From positions 5,297,501 to 5,361,500 of the forward strand of contig NC_019757.1 in the NCBI RefSeq assembly GCF_000317535.1: 64,000 nucleotides of DNA, in the 5' to 3' direction. Positions within the stretch are counted from its first letter, which is position 1. Every line of letters begins with the position of its first letter. A model generated the notes under the pieces. It had not been told where the DNA came from. It did no database searches and saw only the letters and a program-made list of their open reading frames with translations. Of this stretch, positions 55,119 to 64,000 are shown one piece after another. The DNA comes from Cylindrospermum stagnale PCC 7417 (lineage in GTDB: Bacteria; Cyanobacteriota; Cyanobacteriia; Cyanobacteriales; Nostocaceae). The translations under genes were made by a program, and so were the position numbers.

Positions 55119-55417
55119 AATCCTGTAATTCAATTACTCCACCCTACTATTTAACAGTCTGGTGGGGTAAAGAATTCAAAATTCAAAATTCAAAAGCTAT
55201 TACTGGTAAGTATTATGGTTGGTGAATATAAGTAGGTGGGCGTTAAAAAATATAAGATAGACCTAACCCCCCAGCCCCCTTCCCTACCATGAAAGGGGGA
55301 GTCAAAGCCTCTCGAATTGTCGGGGAGAGGAATGTTCGTGAGGTTTTATATTTAATTGTGCCAAGCTACTTAGGCGAATCAAAGTTGAAATAGGTTATCT
55401 CTAGAAAATTTAATTTG
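55119..55417. other. Intergenic region with low-complexity repeats
   Basis: Contains three AATTCAAA units near 55172-55193 and a CCCCCCAGCCCCCTTCCC tract (about 55268-55285) of the kind scattered through Nostoc genomes. No gene. Confidence 0.5.
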
Positions 55418-56569
55418 ATGAAAATTCTTTTTTTAGACCAAAGCGGTAAACCGGGCGGTGCAGAATTATGTTTAATAGATATTGCTAAACCATATCGCGA
55501 TTGCGCTCTTGTTGGCTTGTTTGCAGATGGTGACTTTAGAAAGTTACTCCAACAGCATGATATCCCAGTAAAAATACTAGCGACTCAAGTTATCCAAGTG
55601 CGGAAACAAAGCAGTTTGCTACAAGCTTTAAGCAGTCTAGGACAACTGACGCCACTAATTAATCGGGTAGTTCAAATATCCCGTAAATATGATTTAATCT
55701 ATGCCAACACCCAAAAAGCATTAGTTGTCGGTGCGATCGCTAGTTTTTTCGCCCGTCTTCCTCTAGTCTATCATTTACATGACATTCTTTCTCAAGAGCA
55801 TTTTAGCAAAACCAACTTGCGCGTAGCTGTCACCCTAGCAAATCGCTTCGCTGCATTAGTAATTGCCAATTCCCAAGCTAGTAAAAAAGCATTTATCCAA
55901 GCAGGAGGACACCCAGAACTCGTCGAGGTTGTCTATAACGGCTTCAACCCTAAATTATATCACACCTGCGAAGATGATGTCAAACAATTACGGCAAGATT
56001 TAGGATTAACAGAAAAATTTGTCGTTGGACATTTTAGCCGGCTTGCACCTTGGAAAGGACAGCATATTTTAATCGCTGCACTTGCTCAATCTCCGCCACA
56101 GGTGACAGCAATTTTAGTAGGTGATGCACTATTTGGTGAACAAGATTATGTCCAAGAGTTACACCAACAAGTTGCAGAACTAGGATTAGAAAATCGGGTT
56201 AAATTTTTAGGATTTCGCTCAGATATTCCTCAATTAATGGCAGCTTGTGATTTAGTCGCCCATACCTCCACTTCTCCAGAACCTTTTGGGAGAGTAATAG
56301 TTGAAGGAATGCTCTGCGGTAAACCTGTAGTTGCAGCCAAAGCTGGGGGTGCAACAGAATTAGTTGAACCAGGAATCAATGGTTTTTTAGTCACACCAGG
56401 AGAACCTCAGGAATTAGCAAATATTATTAGCTTTTGTGTTCAAGAAAGAGAACAAATTGCGAGGATAGCGAATAATGCCAGAACAAGCGCTAGTCAGCAT
56501 TTTGATGTCACAACAATTAATCAGCAAATTGAACAATTACTGAAATCAGTACTTAGCAATAATTCATAA
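55418..56569 (+). CDS. Family 4 glycosyltransferase
   Basis: 383 residues from ATG 55418 (MKILFLDQSGKPGGAELCLIDIAKPY); a TTG codon lies directly before. Acceptor half: LPLVYHLHDILSQEHFSK and ALVIANSQASKKAFIQAGG. Donor half: FVVGHFSRLAPWKGQHILIAAL, VTAILVGDALFGEQDYVQEL, VKFLGFRSDIPQLMAACDLVAHTSTSPEPFGRVIVEGMLCGKPVVAAKAGGATELV, containing the E-x7-E motif. Typical of exopolysaccharide GT4 enzymes. It pairs with the GT4 gene 300 bp upstream. Confidence 0.9.
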   Translation: MKILFLDQSGKPGGAELCLIDIAKPYRDCALVGLFADGDFRKLLQQHDIPVKILATQVIQVRKQSSLLQALSSLGQLTPLINRVVQISRKYDLIYANTQKALVVGAIASFFARLPLVYHLHDILSQEHFSKTNLRVAVTLANRFAALVIANSQASKKAFIQAGGHPELVEVVYNGFNPKLYHTCEDDVKQLRQDLGLTEKFVVGHFSRLAPWKGQHILIAALAQSPPQVTAILVGDALFGEQDYVQELHQQVAELGLENRVKFLGFRSDIPQLMAACDLVAHTSTSPEPFGRVIVEGMLCGKPVVAAKAGGATELVEPGINGFLVTPGEPQELANIISFCVQEREQIARIANNARTSASQHFDVTTINQQIEQLLKSVLSNNS

Positions 56570-56664
56570 ATTGCTGCTATGGTTAACGATATAAATTTAT
56601 TCAGTTAGAAATTAATTAGGGCGGGCAAATCGGCCTACCCCATAAGAGTTGGAGTGGTAAAGAA

Positions 56665-56694
56665 TGTAGAGACGTTGCATGCAACGTCTCTACA
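56665..56694. repeat. Interspersed palindrome TGTAGAGACGTT type, copy 2
   Basis: A perfect 30-bp palindrome, TGTAGAGACGTTGCA (56665-56679) followed by its exact reverse complement. The outer 12 bp of each arm equal those of copy 1 at 50641. It lies 5 bp after the stop codon of the small minus-strand gene, so it may double as its terminator. Confidence 0.88.
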
Positions 56695-56698
56695 AGGG

Positions 56699-56962
56699 TT
56701 ATGCTGCTTCCCGCAGTTGTGTAGAGACACTCATTTCTGGAAATGAGAGCGAGAGTTGTTCGGCTGGTGATACTGCTGCTTGCTCTAATACCTGAACTTC
56801 AATATTTACACTCACCAAATAGCTACCTGTGTCAGCACCCACCGCTTCGGCAATTAATTTGGCTATATCTGGGCGTTTTGCCGTCAGCGGGTCACGTAAT
56901 ATACAACGATCCCATTCGTGCTTGGCAGTCGGATTGAGGCTGAGAATATAATGTTTAATCAT
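56699..56962 (-). CDS. Small hypothetical protein behind a LexA box
   Basis: 87 residues: MIKHYILSLNPTAKHEWDRCI, then DPLTAKRPDIAKLIAEAVGADTGSYLVSVNIEVQVLE and an acidic/Ser-rich tail. Predicted alpha/beta, soluble, with no signal peptide. I do not recognise the family. The gene is credible because it has a consensus LexA operator and a TATAAT box at a suitable distance upstream (57019-57040), and a palindrome just after the stop. The operator implies induction by DNA damage. It stands alone, so a role in the SOS response or as a mobile-element leftover are both open. Confidence 0.7.
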   Translation of the reverse strand: MIKHYILSLNPTAKHEWDRCILRDPLTAKRPDIAKLIAEAVGADTGSYLVSVNIEVQVLEQAAVSPAEQLSLSFPEMSVSTQLREAA

Positions 56963-57018
56963 GAACTAACCCTTGAATCCATCTTCCAGTAGGCTGTGAC
57001 AGCGTAAACGCTATTTAC

Positions 57019-57040
57019 TTATTATAGTACATATGTACTA
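57019..57040 (-). promoter_or_regulatory. LexA box and -10 box of the small gene
   Basis: TAGTACATATGTACTA (57025-57040) is a perfect palindrome and fits the cyanobacterial LexA consensus RGTACNNNDGTWCB. On the minus strand it runs straight into TATAAT (57019-57024), a good -10, about 57 bp before the ATG at 56962. Binding of LexA here would block the promoter. Confidence 0.75.
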
Positions 57041-57068
57041 ATTTGGCAAGATGAGAAGGTGAATGGCA

Positions 57069-57101
57069 AGATCCCCGACTTCTCTAAGAAGTCGGGGATC
57101 T
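57069..57101 (-). terminator. Hairpin after the MscS gene
   Basis: AGATCCCCGACTTC (57069-57082) and its exact reverse complement (57088-57101) with a 5-nt loop, 21 bp after the MscS stop. The stem is a well-known dispersed Nostoc motif (CCCCGACTTCT..AGAAGTCGGGG) and here is placed as a terminator. Confidence 0.7.
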
Positions 57102-57121
57102 GAGGGAATCTGAGAATTGCT

Positions 57122-58831
57122 TTAATTAGCTCTCTCGTTTGCCTGAAAATTCAGTAATTGAGCATCATTGTTGAGGTAAATCGCTTGTTGAAGTGCCGGC
57201 ATGGAAATTCCAGCTTGGTCTAAAGCAATTTTGAGACGACGGCGATACTCCCGCGCTACTTCCCATTGCTTGAGGGGTTGTGTCTTAATCCAGACACGAA
57301 TAATTACACCCTGTTCGCCAAAATTTTCTACTCCCAAAACTCTAGGCGTTTCCAGAATTTGATGTTGCCATTGTTCGTCTTGATCCATCTCCAAGCCGAC
57401 AGTTTCAACCAATTTTAAAGCTTGGTCAATGTCGGTTTGGTAGGAGACGGGAATCTTTAAATCGGCTCGTGACCAGCGACTAGAAAGATTGGCAACAGTT
57501 TTGATTTCACTGTTAGGAATTGTGATCAAGCGCCCTTCAGAATCCCTCACCTGAGTCATCCGCAGATTTAGAGTTTCGACTAAGCCTCCCACGGTATTCA
57601 CAGAAATAATATCACCAAGGGCATATTGGTCTTCTAGAATGATTAGAAAGCCGTTAATCGCATCTTTAATTAAGTTTTGCGAGGCTAGGGATACCGCCAC
57701 ACCAACTAAACCGGCACCAGCTAGCAGGGGAACAATATCTATACCCAAGGATATCAAGGCTAGTAAAATACCAACTCCCACCCAGATGATAGCAGCAATA
57801 CTTTTAGTCACACCAGAAAATGTGGATATTCGCAGTTGCAAACGTTCAGAAGTTTCTGGGGTTAATAAACTACCACTACTAACTAGGGTGGAGGTGAATC
57901 GGTCAATGAGCGCATAGGTGAAACGGATGCCTACATAAGTTCCTATGGCTACGACAGCCAATCGCAAAGGAATTTGCGCGACTGTGAGAATTCCTAGCTG
58001 AAAGGCTCGCGTGTAGGGAAATAAACCCAATATCAGGAAACTTCCGCTGCCCCAAATGCCTGTTTGTGCTAGTTGAAACAGTCGTTTTTTAACTTCGTGG
58101 AGATGTTCTTTTTGCTGTTGATTCAGTTGGATTGTAATCGATTTAGCATTTTTTGGAGTTGGGGGGATAGATCCTTCTGAATCTTTTTTAGTACGGTGTT
58201 GCCAACGAGATATTCCCCAACTCAAAATAATCATTGCTAGGGCGCTAGCTGCGGCAATTTTACCTTGCTGAATTAAAAATTGACTTTGTCTTTCTTGCTT
58301 TGCCTGTTGCAAGTCTCTCTGCAAAGTTTGAGTGATTTGATTGGTTAATGTCAAGGGATTTCCTTGCCCTTGTCCGGCATCTGCCGAAGTGATGGTCATT
58401 AGGTATCGGCCGTTGACATAAATGACCGGCAATCCTTTTAATGTCCGGGTTTGGATCTTGATTTCTTTTGCAGGGTTTTGAAAGTAATTGTGGCTAATTT
58501 CCTGCAAGTTTTGTTGGATGTTTTGTAACCGTTCTGGAAAATTGGTTCTTGATGCTGATATCTGAAATAACCTGCGACCATCCAAATAGATCCAGCCAGA
58601 AACGATTCTGTTATCTGAATCATTATTCACGCTGCTGGGAGCTTGCAGGGGCGATAAAAAGGGAATTTGGGCTGTAGCTTTGGGTATAGGTGCAATGGCG
58701 ATGAATATTGAACTGGCGATCGCACCGATTGTGCCCCAAATCAGTTTATGTTTAGTTTGCACCTGCCTTTTAGTCGGTTGGGTGGCTTTTACAGCAGCCT
58801 GGGGACTAAGGGCTAAAATTTGAGAGTGCAT
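57122..58831 (-). CDS. MscS-family mechanosensitive channel
   Basis: 569 residues, with TAAGGAGGTG before the ATG. A cleavable or anchoring hydrophobic segment is at about 33-53 (WGTIGAIASSIFIAIAPIPKATAQ), followed by an extracytoplasmic domain (about 55-185), one further span (about 195-213), and the channel part: spans at about 260-310 and 335-360, with the pore helix DIVPLLAGAGLVGVAVSLASQNLIKDAINGFLIILEDQYALGDII. This Gly/Ala-rich TM3 and the QNLIKD...F..E..F/Y..GD motif are diagnostic of MscS. The soluble beta/alpha domains follow (GLVETLNLRMTQVRDSEGRLITIPNSEI). It releases solutes under osmotic downshock. Longer than E. coli MscS (286) because of the N-terminal domain. Confidence 0.93.
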   Translation of the reverse strand: MHSQILALSPQAAVKATQPTKRQVQTKHKLIWGTIGAIASSIFIAIAPIPKATAQIPFLSPLQAPSSVNNDSDNRIVSGWIYLDGRRLFQISASRTNFPERLQNIQQNLQEISHNYFQNPAKEIKIQTRTLKGLPVIYVNGRYLMTITSADAGQGQGNPLTLTNQITQTLQRDLQQAKQERQSQFLIQQGKIAAASALAMIILSWGISRWQHRTKKDSEGSIPPTPKNAKSITIQLNQQQKEHLHEVKKRLFQLAQTGIWGSGSFLILGLFPYTRAFQLGILTVAQIPLRLAVVAIGTYVGIRFTYALIDRFTSTLVSSGSLLTPETSERLQLRISTFSGVTKSIAAIIWVGVGILLALISLGIDIVPLLAGAGLVGVAVSLASQNLIKDAINGFLIILEDQYALGDIISVNTVGGLVETLNLRMTQVRDSEGRLITIPNSEIKTVANLSSRWSRADLKIPVSYQTDIDQALKLVETVGLEMDQDEQWQHQILETPRVLGVENFGEQGVIIRVWIKTQPLKQWEVAREYRRRLKIALDQAGISMPALQQAIYLNNDAQLLNFQANERAN

Positions 58832-59212
58832 TTAAACACCTCCTTAAACAAAATCTATTGCTTCCCGACTGCTAAAATCATCCTCCACAGATAGTTTGAG
58901 TAAAAATACCTGTTTAAAGTTAAATCTTCACCTGGCTTTTTTCTTCTAACTTGAGACAGATGACACTTTACTTTCACTATGTTTGCGGTGATAACCTTAG
59001 TCGTCGTCTTAATAGTCTTACCAGAGATACGTTAAAAAGGGAAAAGCCGGATAGGGCGTTGACATTGCCTCTATCAAACGTCAAGCTAGTATAGAGGACT
59101 ATATGATTAGCTCTTTGGTAATTACAACCAATTATCGCCAGTCATAGATAAATCTAGTAAACTACGTAAAGACGTAAGTTACTTTTTAGACAATTTTTGA
59201 GGAAATTTTTGA
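58832..59212. other. Divergent promoter region, MscS / ahcY
   Basis: 380 bp without a gene. A weak stem (GTAAACTACGT / ACGTAAGTTAC, about 59157-59183) sits 30 bp before ahcY, but the arms mismatch, and it does not look like a known riboswitch. Confidence 0.45.
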
Positions 59213-60490
<1,278 letters not shown>

Positions 60491-60514
60491 TACATTGATT
60501 AGTTGATTTTTTTG

Positions 60515-60544
60515 GGGATAGGCTTTTGGGCTTATCCCTTTTTT
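60515..60544 (+). terminator. Intrinsic terminator of ahcY
   Basis: GGGATAGGC (60515-60523) pairs with GCTTATCCC (60530-60538), with one G-U pair and a 6-nt loop, followed by six T. It lies 25 bp after the ahcY stop. Confidence 0.8.
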
Positions 60545-60628
60545 ATATGATAAAAATGGGCGCAGGAACCAGAAGTTTTTATTATATTCTATTCAGAATC
60601 TTCAATTATTTTTACAAAATTTACAAAT

Positions 60629-61363
60629 ATGAAATATCAAGGAACGTATGATATTTGTTACAATGAAGAAACCGATGAATATGGCATATTAGATTTTCCT
60701 CCTTTAGAAGTAGAAAATAGGGTATTAGCTGAAGTGGAACGTATATACCCTGGTATGAAAATTCCTCTCAGTAAGGTAAAAACTGGAGAATTAGATAGAG
60801 AATTAGCCTTTATTCAGCAAGGAAAAAAGTTATCTACATTTGAACCTACGTTAGCAACAGTTATTGCAGTTATCAAAGATGCTAGTAGAAAATTTGCTCA
60901 ATTAATAGCACAAAATTCACAGTCTCTTGAAGAGATAGAATGGAGAGATTTAGAAAGAACTCTGGCAGAAGTATTAGAAGGAATAGGATTTTCTGTAGAG
61001 TTAACTCCTGGAAGTAAAGATGGTGGAAAAGACATTATTGTAAAGTATGTGGTTTCAGGAATCAAACAGACTTACATAGTAGAAATAAAACACTGGCGTG
61101 CAGGAAGTCGAGTAGGTCATTCTACAATCTCTGATTTTCTAAATGTGATTGTTCTTGAACACAGACAAGGAGGATTGTTCTTATCTACTTCTGGTTATTG
61201 TGACAATGTATTTGAGATTATTTCAAAAATAGAACGACAAACGTTAAGATTAGGAGGAAAAGAGAAAATCGTATCTTTGTGTAAAACATACATAAAAGCA
61301 CAGTCAGGTGTTTGGACACCACCAGACAAACTTACTGACGTTTTATTTGAACAAACTTTATAA
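60629..61363 (+). CDS. Mrr-type restriction endonuclease-like protein
   Basis: 244 residues. The N-terminal half (1-105) is of no known type; residues 108-215 form an Mrr_cat PD-(D/E)XK nuclease domain: EWRDLERTLAEVLEGIGFSVELTPGSKDGGKDIIV (catalytic D in GGKDI) followed by TYIVEIKHWRAG (E-x-K). The later GGLFLSTSGYCDNVFEI matches the conserved strand after the active site. The catalytic residues are all present. Mrr proteins cut modified or foreign DNA or act in other DNA transactions. AT-rich sequence and position beside xisH/xisI fragments indicate an accessory region. Its C-terminal 55 bp overlap the ORF that continues into the truncated xisH. Confidence 0.85.
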   Translation: MKYQGTYDICYNEETDEYGILDFPPLEVENRVLAEVERIYPGMKIPLSKVKTGELDRELAFIQQGKKLSTFEPTLATVIAVIKDASRKFAQLIAQNSQSLEEIEWRDLERTLAEVLEGIGFSVELTPGSKDGGKDIIVKYVVSGIKQTYIVEIKHWRAGSRVGHSTISDFLNVIVLEHRQGGLFLSTSGYCDNVFEIISKIERQTLRLGGKEKIVSLCKTYIKAQSGVWTPPDKLTDVLFEQTL

Positions 61364-61369
61364 AACTTG

Positions 61370-61679
61370 TGATGGAACTGGTTTAATTGTTGATTTAATA
61401 TCAAAAGACCTAACATCGAGAAAAATAGCAGTTGAAATAAAATCTTTTTTGGGGAAATCAGCGATTAGTGAATTTCATACAGCTTTAGGACAAACACTTA
61501 ATTACCGTTTTATTTTAAGAAAAGAAGCACCTGATCTTATTTTATATTTAGCAATTAGTTATGAAATATATACAGCTTTTTTTCTGATACCTGTGATTCA
61601 AGAAATAATTGCTGAACATAAATTAAAATTATTGATATTTGAAGTTAGCAAGGAGGAGATTGTTTTATGGAAAGAATGA
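61370..61679 (+). pseudogene. xisH: xisH fragment (N-terminus missing)
   Basis: From about 61372 the frame reads GLIVDLISKDLTSRKIAVEIKSFLGKSAISEFHTALGQTLNYR...EIIAEHKLKLLIFEV to a stop at 61679, the C-terminal two thirds of the XisH/fdxN-excision factor family (KIAVEIKSF-G-S-x-x-x-E-F-H-x-A-L-G-Q). The usual first 45 residues are absent: upstream the frame is open (to GTG 61308) but overlaps the Mrr-like gene in another frame and has no XisH-like sequence. The likely cause is a deletion joining the Mrr-like gene to the middle of xisH. Whether any product is made is uncertain. Confidence 0.75.
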
Positions 61680-61996
61680 ATTACCCTGAATTAGTACAAA
61701 CAGTATTAGCAAGACATACAGAAAGTCATTTAGCTAAGGGAACAGAAATACAATTAATATTTGATAATCAAAAAAATCACTATTTAGTAATTCATCTAGG
61801 TTGGGAAGGTGAAAAACGGACTTATGGTTCGGTAATTCATGTAGATATTAAGGATGGAAAAATCTGGATTCAGTGCGATTTTACAGAGGAAGGAGTTGCT
61901 AATGAGTTGGTAGAGTTAGGTGTACCAAAAACAGATATTGTTTTAGGTTTTAGATCACCTCATGTAAGACAGTTTACTGGTTTCGCATCCGTTTAG
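61667..61996 (+). CDS. xisI: XisI-family protein
   Basis: 109 residues from ATG 61667, overlapping the xisH stop by 13 bp; ATG 61676 is an alternative. Sequence is typical of XisI: MNYPELVQTVLARHTES, LIFDNQKNHYLVIHLGWEGEKRTYGSVIHVDIKDGKIWIQCDFTEEGVANELVELGVPKTDIVLGFRSPHVRQFT. XisH and XisI were found as factors needed with XisF for excision of the fdxN element in Anabaena heterocysts, but many copies occur in cyanobacterial genomes, most away from such elements, with unknown function. This copy looks complete while its partner is truncated. Confidence 0.9.
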   Translation: MERMNYPELVQTVLARHTESHLAKGTEIQLIFDNQKNHYLVIHLGWEGEKRTYGSVIHVDIKDGKIWIQCDFTEEGVANELVELGVPKTDIVLGFRSPHVRQFTGFASV

Positions 61997-62169
61997 ACTT
62001 TTGATTCATTGTTTATATGTCAGGAAACCCTAAGTAAACTACGACGGTGTGGTGTGAAACTTGCTAATACCAATAGAGTAGAAGCAATATCAGCCTTTGT
62101 AGCGGAGGCGAGATTCGGTGTTATCTGTTGGTAAATGGGGTTTTGATGATATTTTTGCACCCCTACGTA

Positions 62170-63057
62170 TTACTGATAAAATTTTTGATTAAAGTTATTA
62201 ATTATTTCGTTCACCTGTATTGTGCGTAATTCGTTATCTAACTCTACTTTTAATTGTAATGCACTTTGATAACGCCATTCTACTCTTCTCCGTAACATAC
62301 AAGAAATAATATATGCTAAATTTCCAAATCTTTCAATTAATGATTCAGCTATTTTTCTTGGTTGCCCTTCATTTATCAAATGATCAATTATTTGACGGTC
62401 TAAATGTTGAGGGATAGGTTCTTGTCCTGTTAGTAATGTAAGTAGAATTAAACCTAGCTGGTAGATATCTGATTGAAAATCGGAGTAGCCATGTTTTAAA
62501 ATTTCTGGAGGAACAGCATTAAAAAAACCAGTATTGGATACAATAGGAGAATATAAATTAGACTTCTTTTTAGATATTCCAAAATCAGCAATTTTTACAT
62601 GATAATCAGGAAATAATAAAATATTTCTTAAAGTTAAATCTCTATGTATAACTGTAGATTTATGAATTTCAACTAAAGCTTCGCATAATTTATAACCTAT
62701 CCAACAAACATGACTTGGATGAAAAGTCTTATGGATTTTCAAATATTTATCTAAACTCATTAAAGCTTTTTCCATAACTATTACTAACCTAGTAGTACTA
62801 GTATAAGGATCGGTATCAATAAAAAAGTCATAAATTTTAACTATGTTTTGATGATCAAAGCCTATTTGATTTGAAATTTCATTAGCCCAAACTTGCAGAC
62901 TTTTATCATCAGTAAAATGACAAATCTTAATAGCAACTGGAATTTGGTTGCTATCTATTCCTCCCCATACTTTTCCAAAACAACCTTCACCTAATTCTTC
63001 TGTTAAATAATACTTTATTTCTTTATCAGGATTTTTTAAAATATATTGGTTTTGCAT
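62170..63057 (-). CDS. Ser/Thr protein kinase
   Basis: 295 residues from ATG 63057 (MQNQYILKN); a TTG lies four codons upstream. A compact Hanks-type kinase with no C-terminal sensor: glycine loop LGEGCFGKVWGGI, VAIKI (ATP Lys), HRDLTLRNILLF (catalytic Asp and Asn), KIADFGISKKKS (DFG), VPPEIL and DIYQLGLILLTLLTGQEP (subdomain IX). All catalytic residues are intact. The activation loop is short and rich in Ser/Tyr. The gene is AT-rich and lies in the accessory tail of the window; its substrates are unknown. Small stand-alone kinases of this kind are sometimes linked with defence modules, but nothing next to it settles that. Confidence 0.9.
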   Translation of the reverse strand: MQNQYILKNPDKEIKYYLTEELGEGCFGKVWGGIDSNQIPVAIKICHFTDDKSLQVWANEISNQIGFDHQNIVKIYDFFIDTDPYTSTTRLVIVMEKALMSLDKYLKIHKTFHPSHVCWIGYKLCEALVEIHKSTVIHRDLTLRNILLFPDYHVKIADFGISKKKSNLYSPIVSNTGFFNAVPPEILKHGYSDFQSDIYQLGLILLTLLTGQEPIPQHLDRQIIDHLINEGQPRKIAESLIERFGNLAYIISCMLRRRVEWRYQSALQLKVELDNELRTIQVNEIINNFNQKFYQ

Positions 63058-63191
63058 AAATAACAACAATGTATAAAACTATCAAAAATATAACAAAGTG
63101 GCTAGTATGTGTCAATGGCCATTTGTTCAATAACTCTCTTCCTTTGCATCTTTGCGCCTTCGCGTGAGATAAATTCAAAAAATACAAATGT

Positions 63192-63566
63192 TTATGGTAT
63201 AGGAGCTTTTTTCGGATGTTTCCCCGCATAATAGACAATAACCTTTAATTGCTCCTCATCAGGAATATAAAATACTCTATCCCCGCTGGCAACTTCATAT
63301 TCCCAAGCTCCTTTGTAAACTTTACCCTTTAAGGGAAAAACACGCTTGAGTTGTCTAGTAGTTGGTGCATTACATAAATCTTCATAACAACGACAGCAGT
63401 TTTCTGGATAACGTTGCATCAAAGCTTCCCACTCTCGATTAACCCTTTTATTCTTAGCAACTACCAGCCAATTACTATTTGTATTAGACAATGTAGAAGC
63501 CGTCAGTTTTACTTCTGGCGGCTCCACATTATCTGTTAATAGATTTTCTGAAGGATTATCTGACAT
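63192..63566 (-). CDS. RelE-like toxin candidate
   Basis: 124 residues from ATG 63566, with a TTG at 63578 overlapping the neighbour's stop. After a variable N-terminal 40 residues the sequence reads NWLVVAKNKRVNREWEALMQRYPENCCRCYEDLCNAPTTRQLKRVFPLKGKVYKGAWEYEVASGDRVFYIPDEEQLKVIVYYAGKHP. The pattern of basic residues followed by WEYEV-x-x-G-D-R-V-F-Y...V.V.YAG-x-H is that of the RelE/ParE superfamily (often annotated as cytotoxic translational repressor). The upstream gene, ending 9 bp earlier on the same strand, would be its antitoxin. The assignment is by pattern only. Confidence 0.7.
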   Translation of the reverse strand: MSDNPSENLLTDNVEPPEVKLTASTLSNTNSNWLVVAKNKRVNREWEALMQRYPENCCRCYEDLCNAPTTRQLKRVFPLKGKVYKGAWEYEVASGDRVFYIPDEEQLKVIVYYAGKHPKKAPIP

Positions 63567-63574
63567 ACAAAAAT

Positions 63575-64000
63575 TCAAGCAGCACGGCTAATAGATGGCT
63601 GTGTTAATGGTATCTCATCAGTCTCATCATTAAAGGCTGCTGCTAGATCAGGACTGGTGATTGCGATCGCACTTTCATGCCATTCATGAATAATAGCATC
63701 AATCAAATCCCAAGCCTCATTAGAAGTATCAGTTAAGCGAAAAGCCTCACTTACCTCTTTAATAAAATCTTGCAATTCATCTGCATCAAATATGCTCAAC
63801 CATCCATAAGGATGCTCATAACCTATTTTTTGTCCTAACAATAACCGAAACGCAACCGATAACACCTCAAAAACAGCCTTACTTTGTGTTATCCCTTTCA
63901 CAAGATAAGCCATATCTACACGACGCAATAGCGCAAAAGATTGGTCATTGCGAGTAATTGTGATTGGATGTTCATAAGCTTTGTCTAGAATTCGTCCAGG
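63575..64000 (-). CDS. Antitoxin-like protein, 5' end beyond the window
   Basis: The frame is open from 63575 to the edge of the window (at least 141 residues; start not seen). The visible part begins PGRILDKAYEHPITITRNDQSFALLRRVDMAYLVKGITQSKAVFEVLSVAFRLLLG and ends EIPLTQPSISRAA. The start resembles the end of a Phd/YefM-like antitoxin segment (ITITRNDQPFALIRR) followed by an all-helical domain that I do not recognise. Its place directly before a RelE-like gene makes antitoxin the best guess. Any annotation that begins at a codon inside the window (e.g. TTG 63928) would be truncated. Confidence 0.6.
   Translation of the reverse strand, partial: PGRILDKAYEHPITITRNDQSFALLRRVDMAYLVKGITQSKAVFEVLSVAFRLLLGQKIGYEHPYGWLSIFDADELQDFIKEVSEAFRLTDTSNEAWDLIDAIIHEWHESAIAITSPDLAAAFNDETDEIPLTQPSISRAA

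Noticed and set aside
59157-59183. Weak stem before ahcY as a possible SAH riboswitch
   Set aside because: The arms mismatch and the conserved core of SAH riboswitches is not visible.

Overview
The window comes from a filamentous, heterocyst-forming cyanobacterium of the Nostoc/Anabaena type. The evidence is the many HIP1 octamers (GCGATCGC), heptamer short-tandem-repeat arrays of the kind known from heterocystous strains, PatA/PixG-like signalling, xisH/xisI relatives, and above all a long exopolysaccharide cluster whose gene order matches, as I remember it, the heterocyst envelope polysaccharide (HEP) island of Anabaena PCC 7120 (hepC, hepA and their neighbours). No rRNA, tRNA or CRISPR array was seen.

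Layout. 1-9.8 kb: a hybrid histidine kinase, a small Gly/Ser/Asn-rich repeat protein, a GxxExxY gene embedded in dispersed and tandem repeats, a sugar-nucleotidyltransferase/phosphomannomutase-like fusion, and small genes (glycine-zipper protein, YciI). 9.8-14.6 kb: pheT, whose 3' end has a second partial copy on the far side of a DUF433/DUF5615 toxin-antitoxin pair; a 221-bp MITE-like element lies beside it; then a GNAT acetyltransferase. 14.7-18.3 kb: an IS4-type insertion with a 9-bp target duplication that cleanly splits a 173-codon gene, a remnant of a response-regulator 3' end, and the intact PATAN-REC response regulator. 18.9-22.7 kb: a TerY-type triad (VWA protein, PP2C phosphatase, kinase with TPRs).

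23.0-49.1 kb: the HEP-like island, all on the + strand. It has a cytidylyltransferase, an LhgO-like oxidase, an SDR, a GT2, a PhyH-like dioxygenase, an RmlC-like epimerase, a SAF-domain oxidoreductase, a GT4, a Wzc-like chain-length/tyrosine kinase protein, hepC, hepA (ABC exporter), seven more (putative) glycosyltransferases and a Wzy/WaaL-like membrane protein. Together these would make sugar nucleotides, assemble a lipid-linked repeat unit, and export and polymerise it. A 1.4-kb gene-poor stretch upstream of hepC carries two strong terminator hairpins and an NtcA-type GTA-N8-TAC site.

49.1-64 kb: a decayed LysR gene end, an aspartoacylase-family protein, a large exported propeller-like protein, two further GT4 enzymes, a small gene behind a near-perfect cyanobacterial LexA box, an MscS channel, ahcY, and an accessory tail: an Mrr-type nuclease fused up against a truncated xisH, xisI, a Ser/Thr kinase and a RelE-like toxin/antitoxin pair that runs off the end.

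The most unusual material is architectural: gene 3' ends duplicated around inserted genes, coding ends supplied by repeats, and an exactly reconstructable IS-interrupted gene. All names come from reading motifs by eye; no database search was run.
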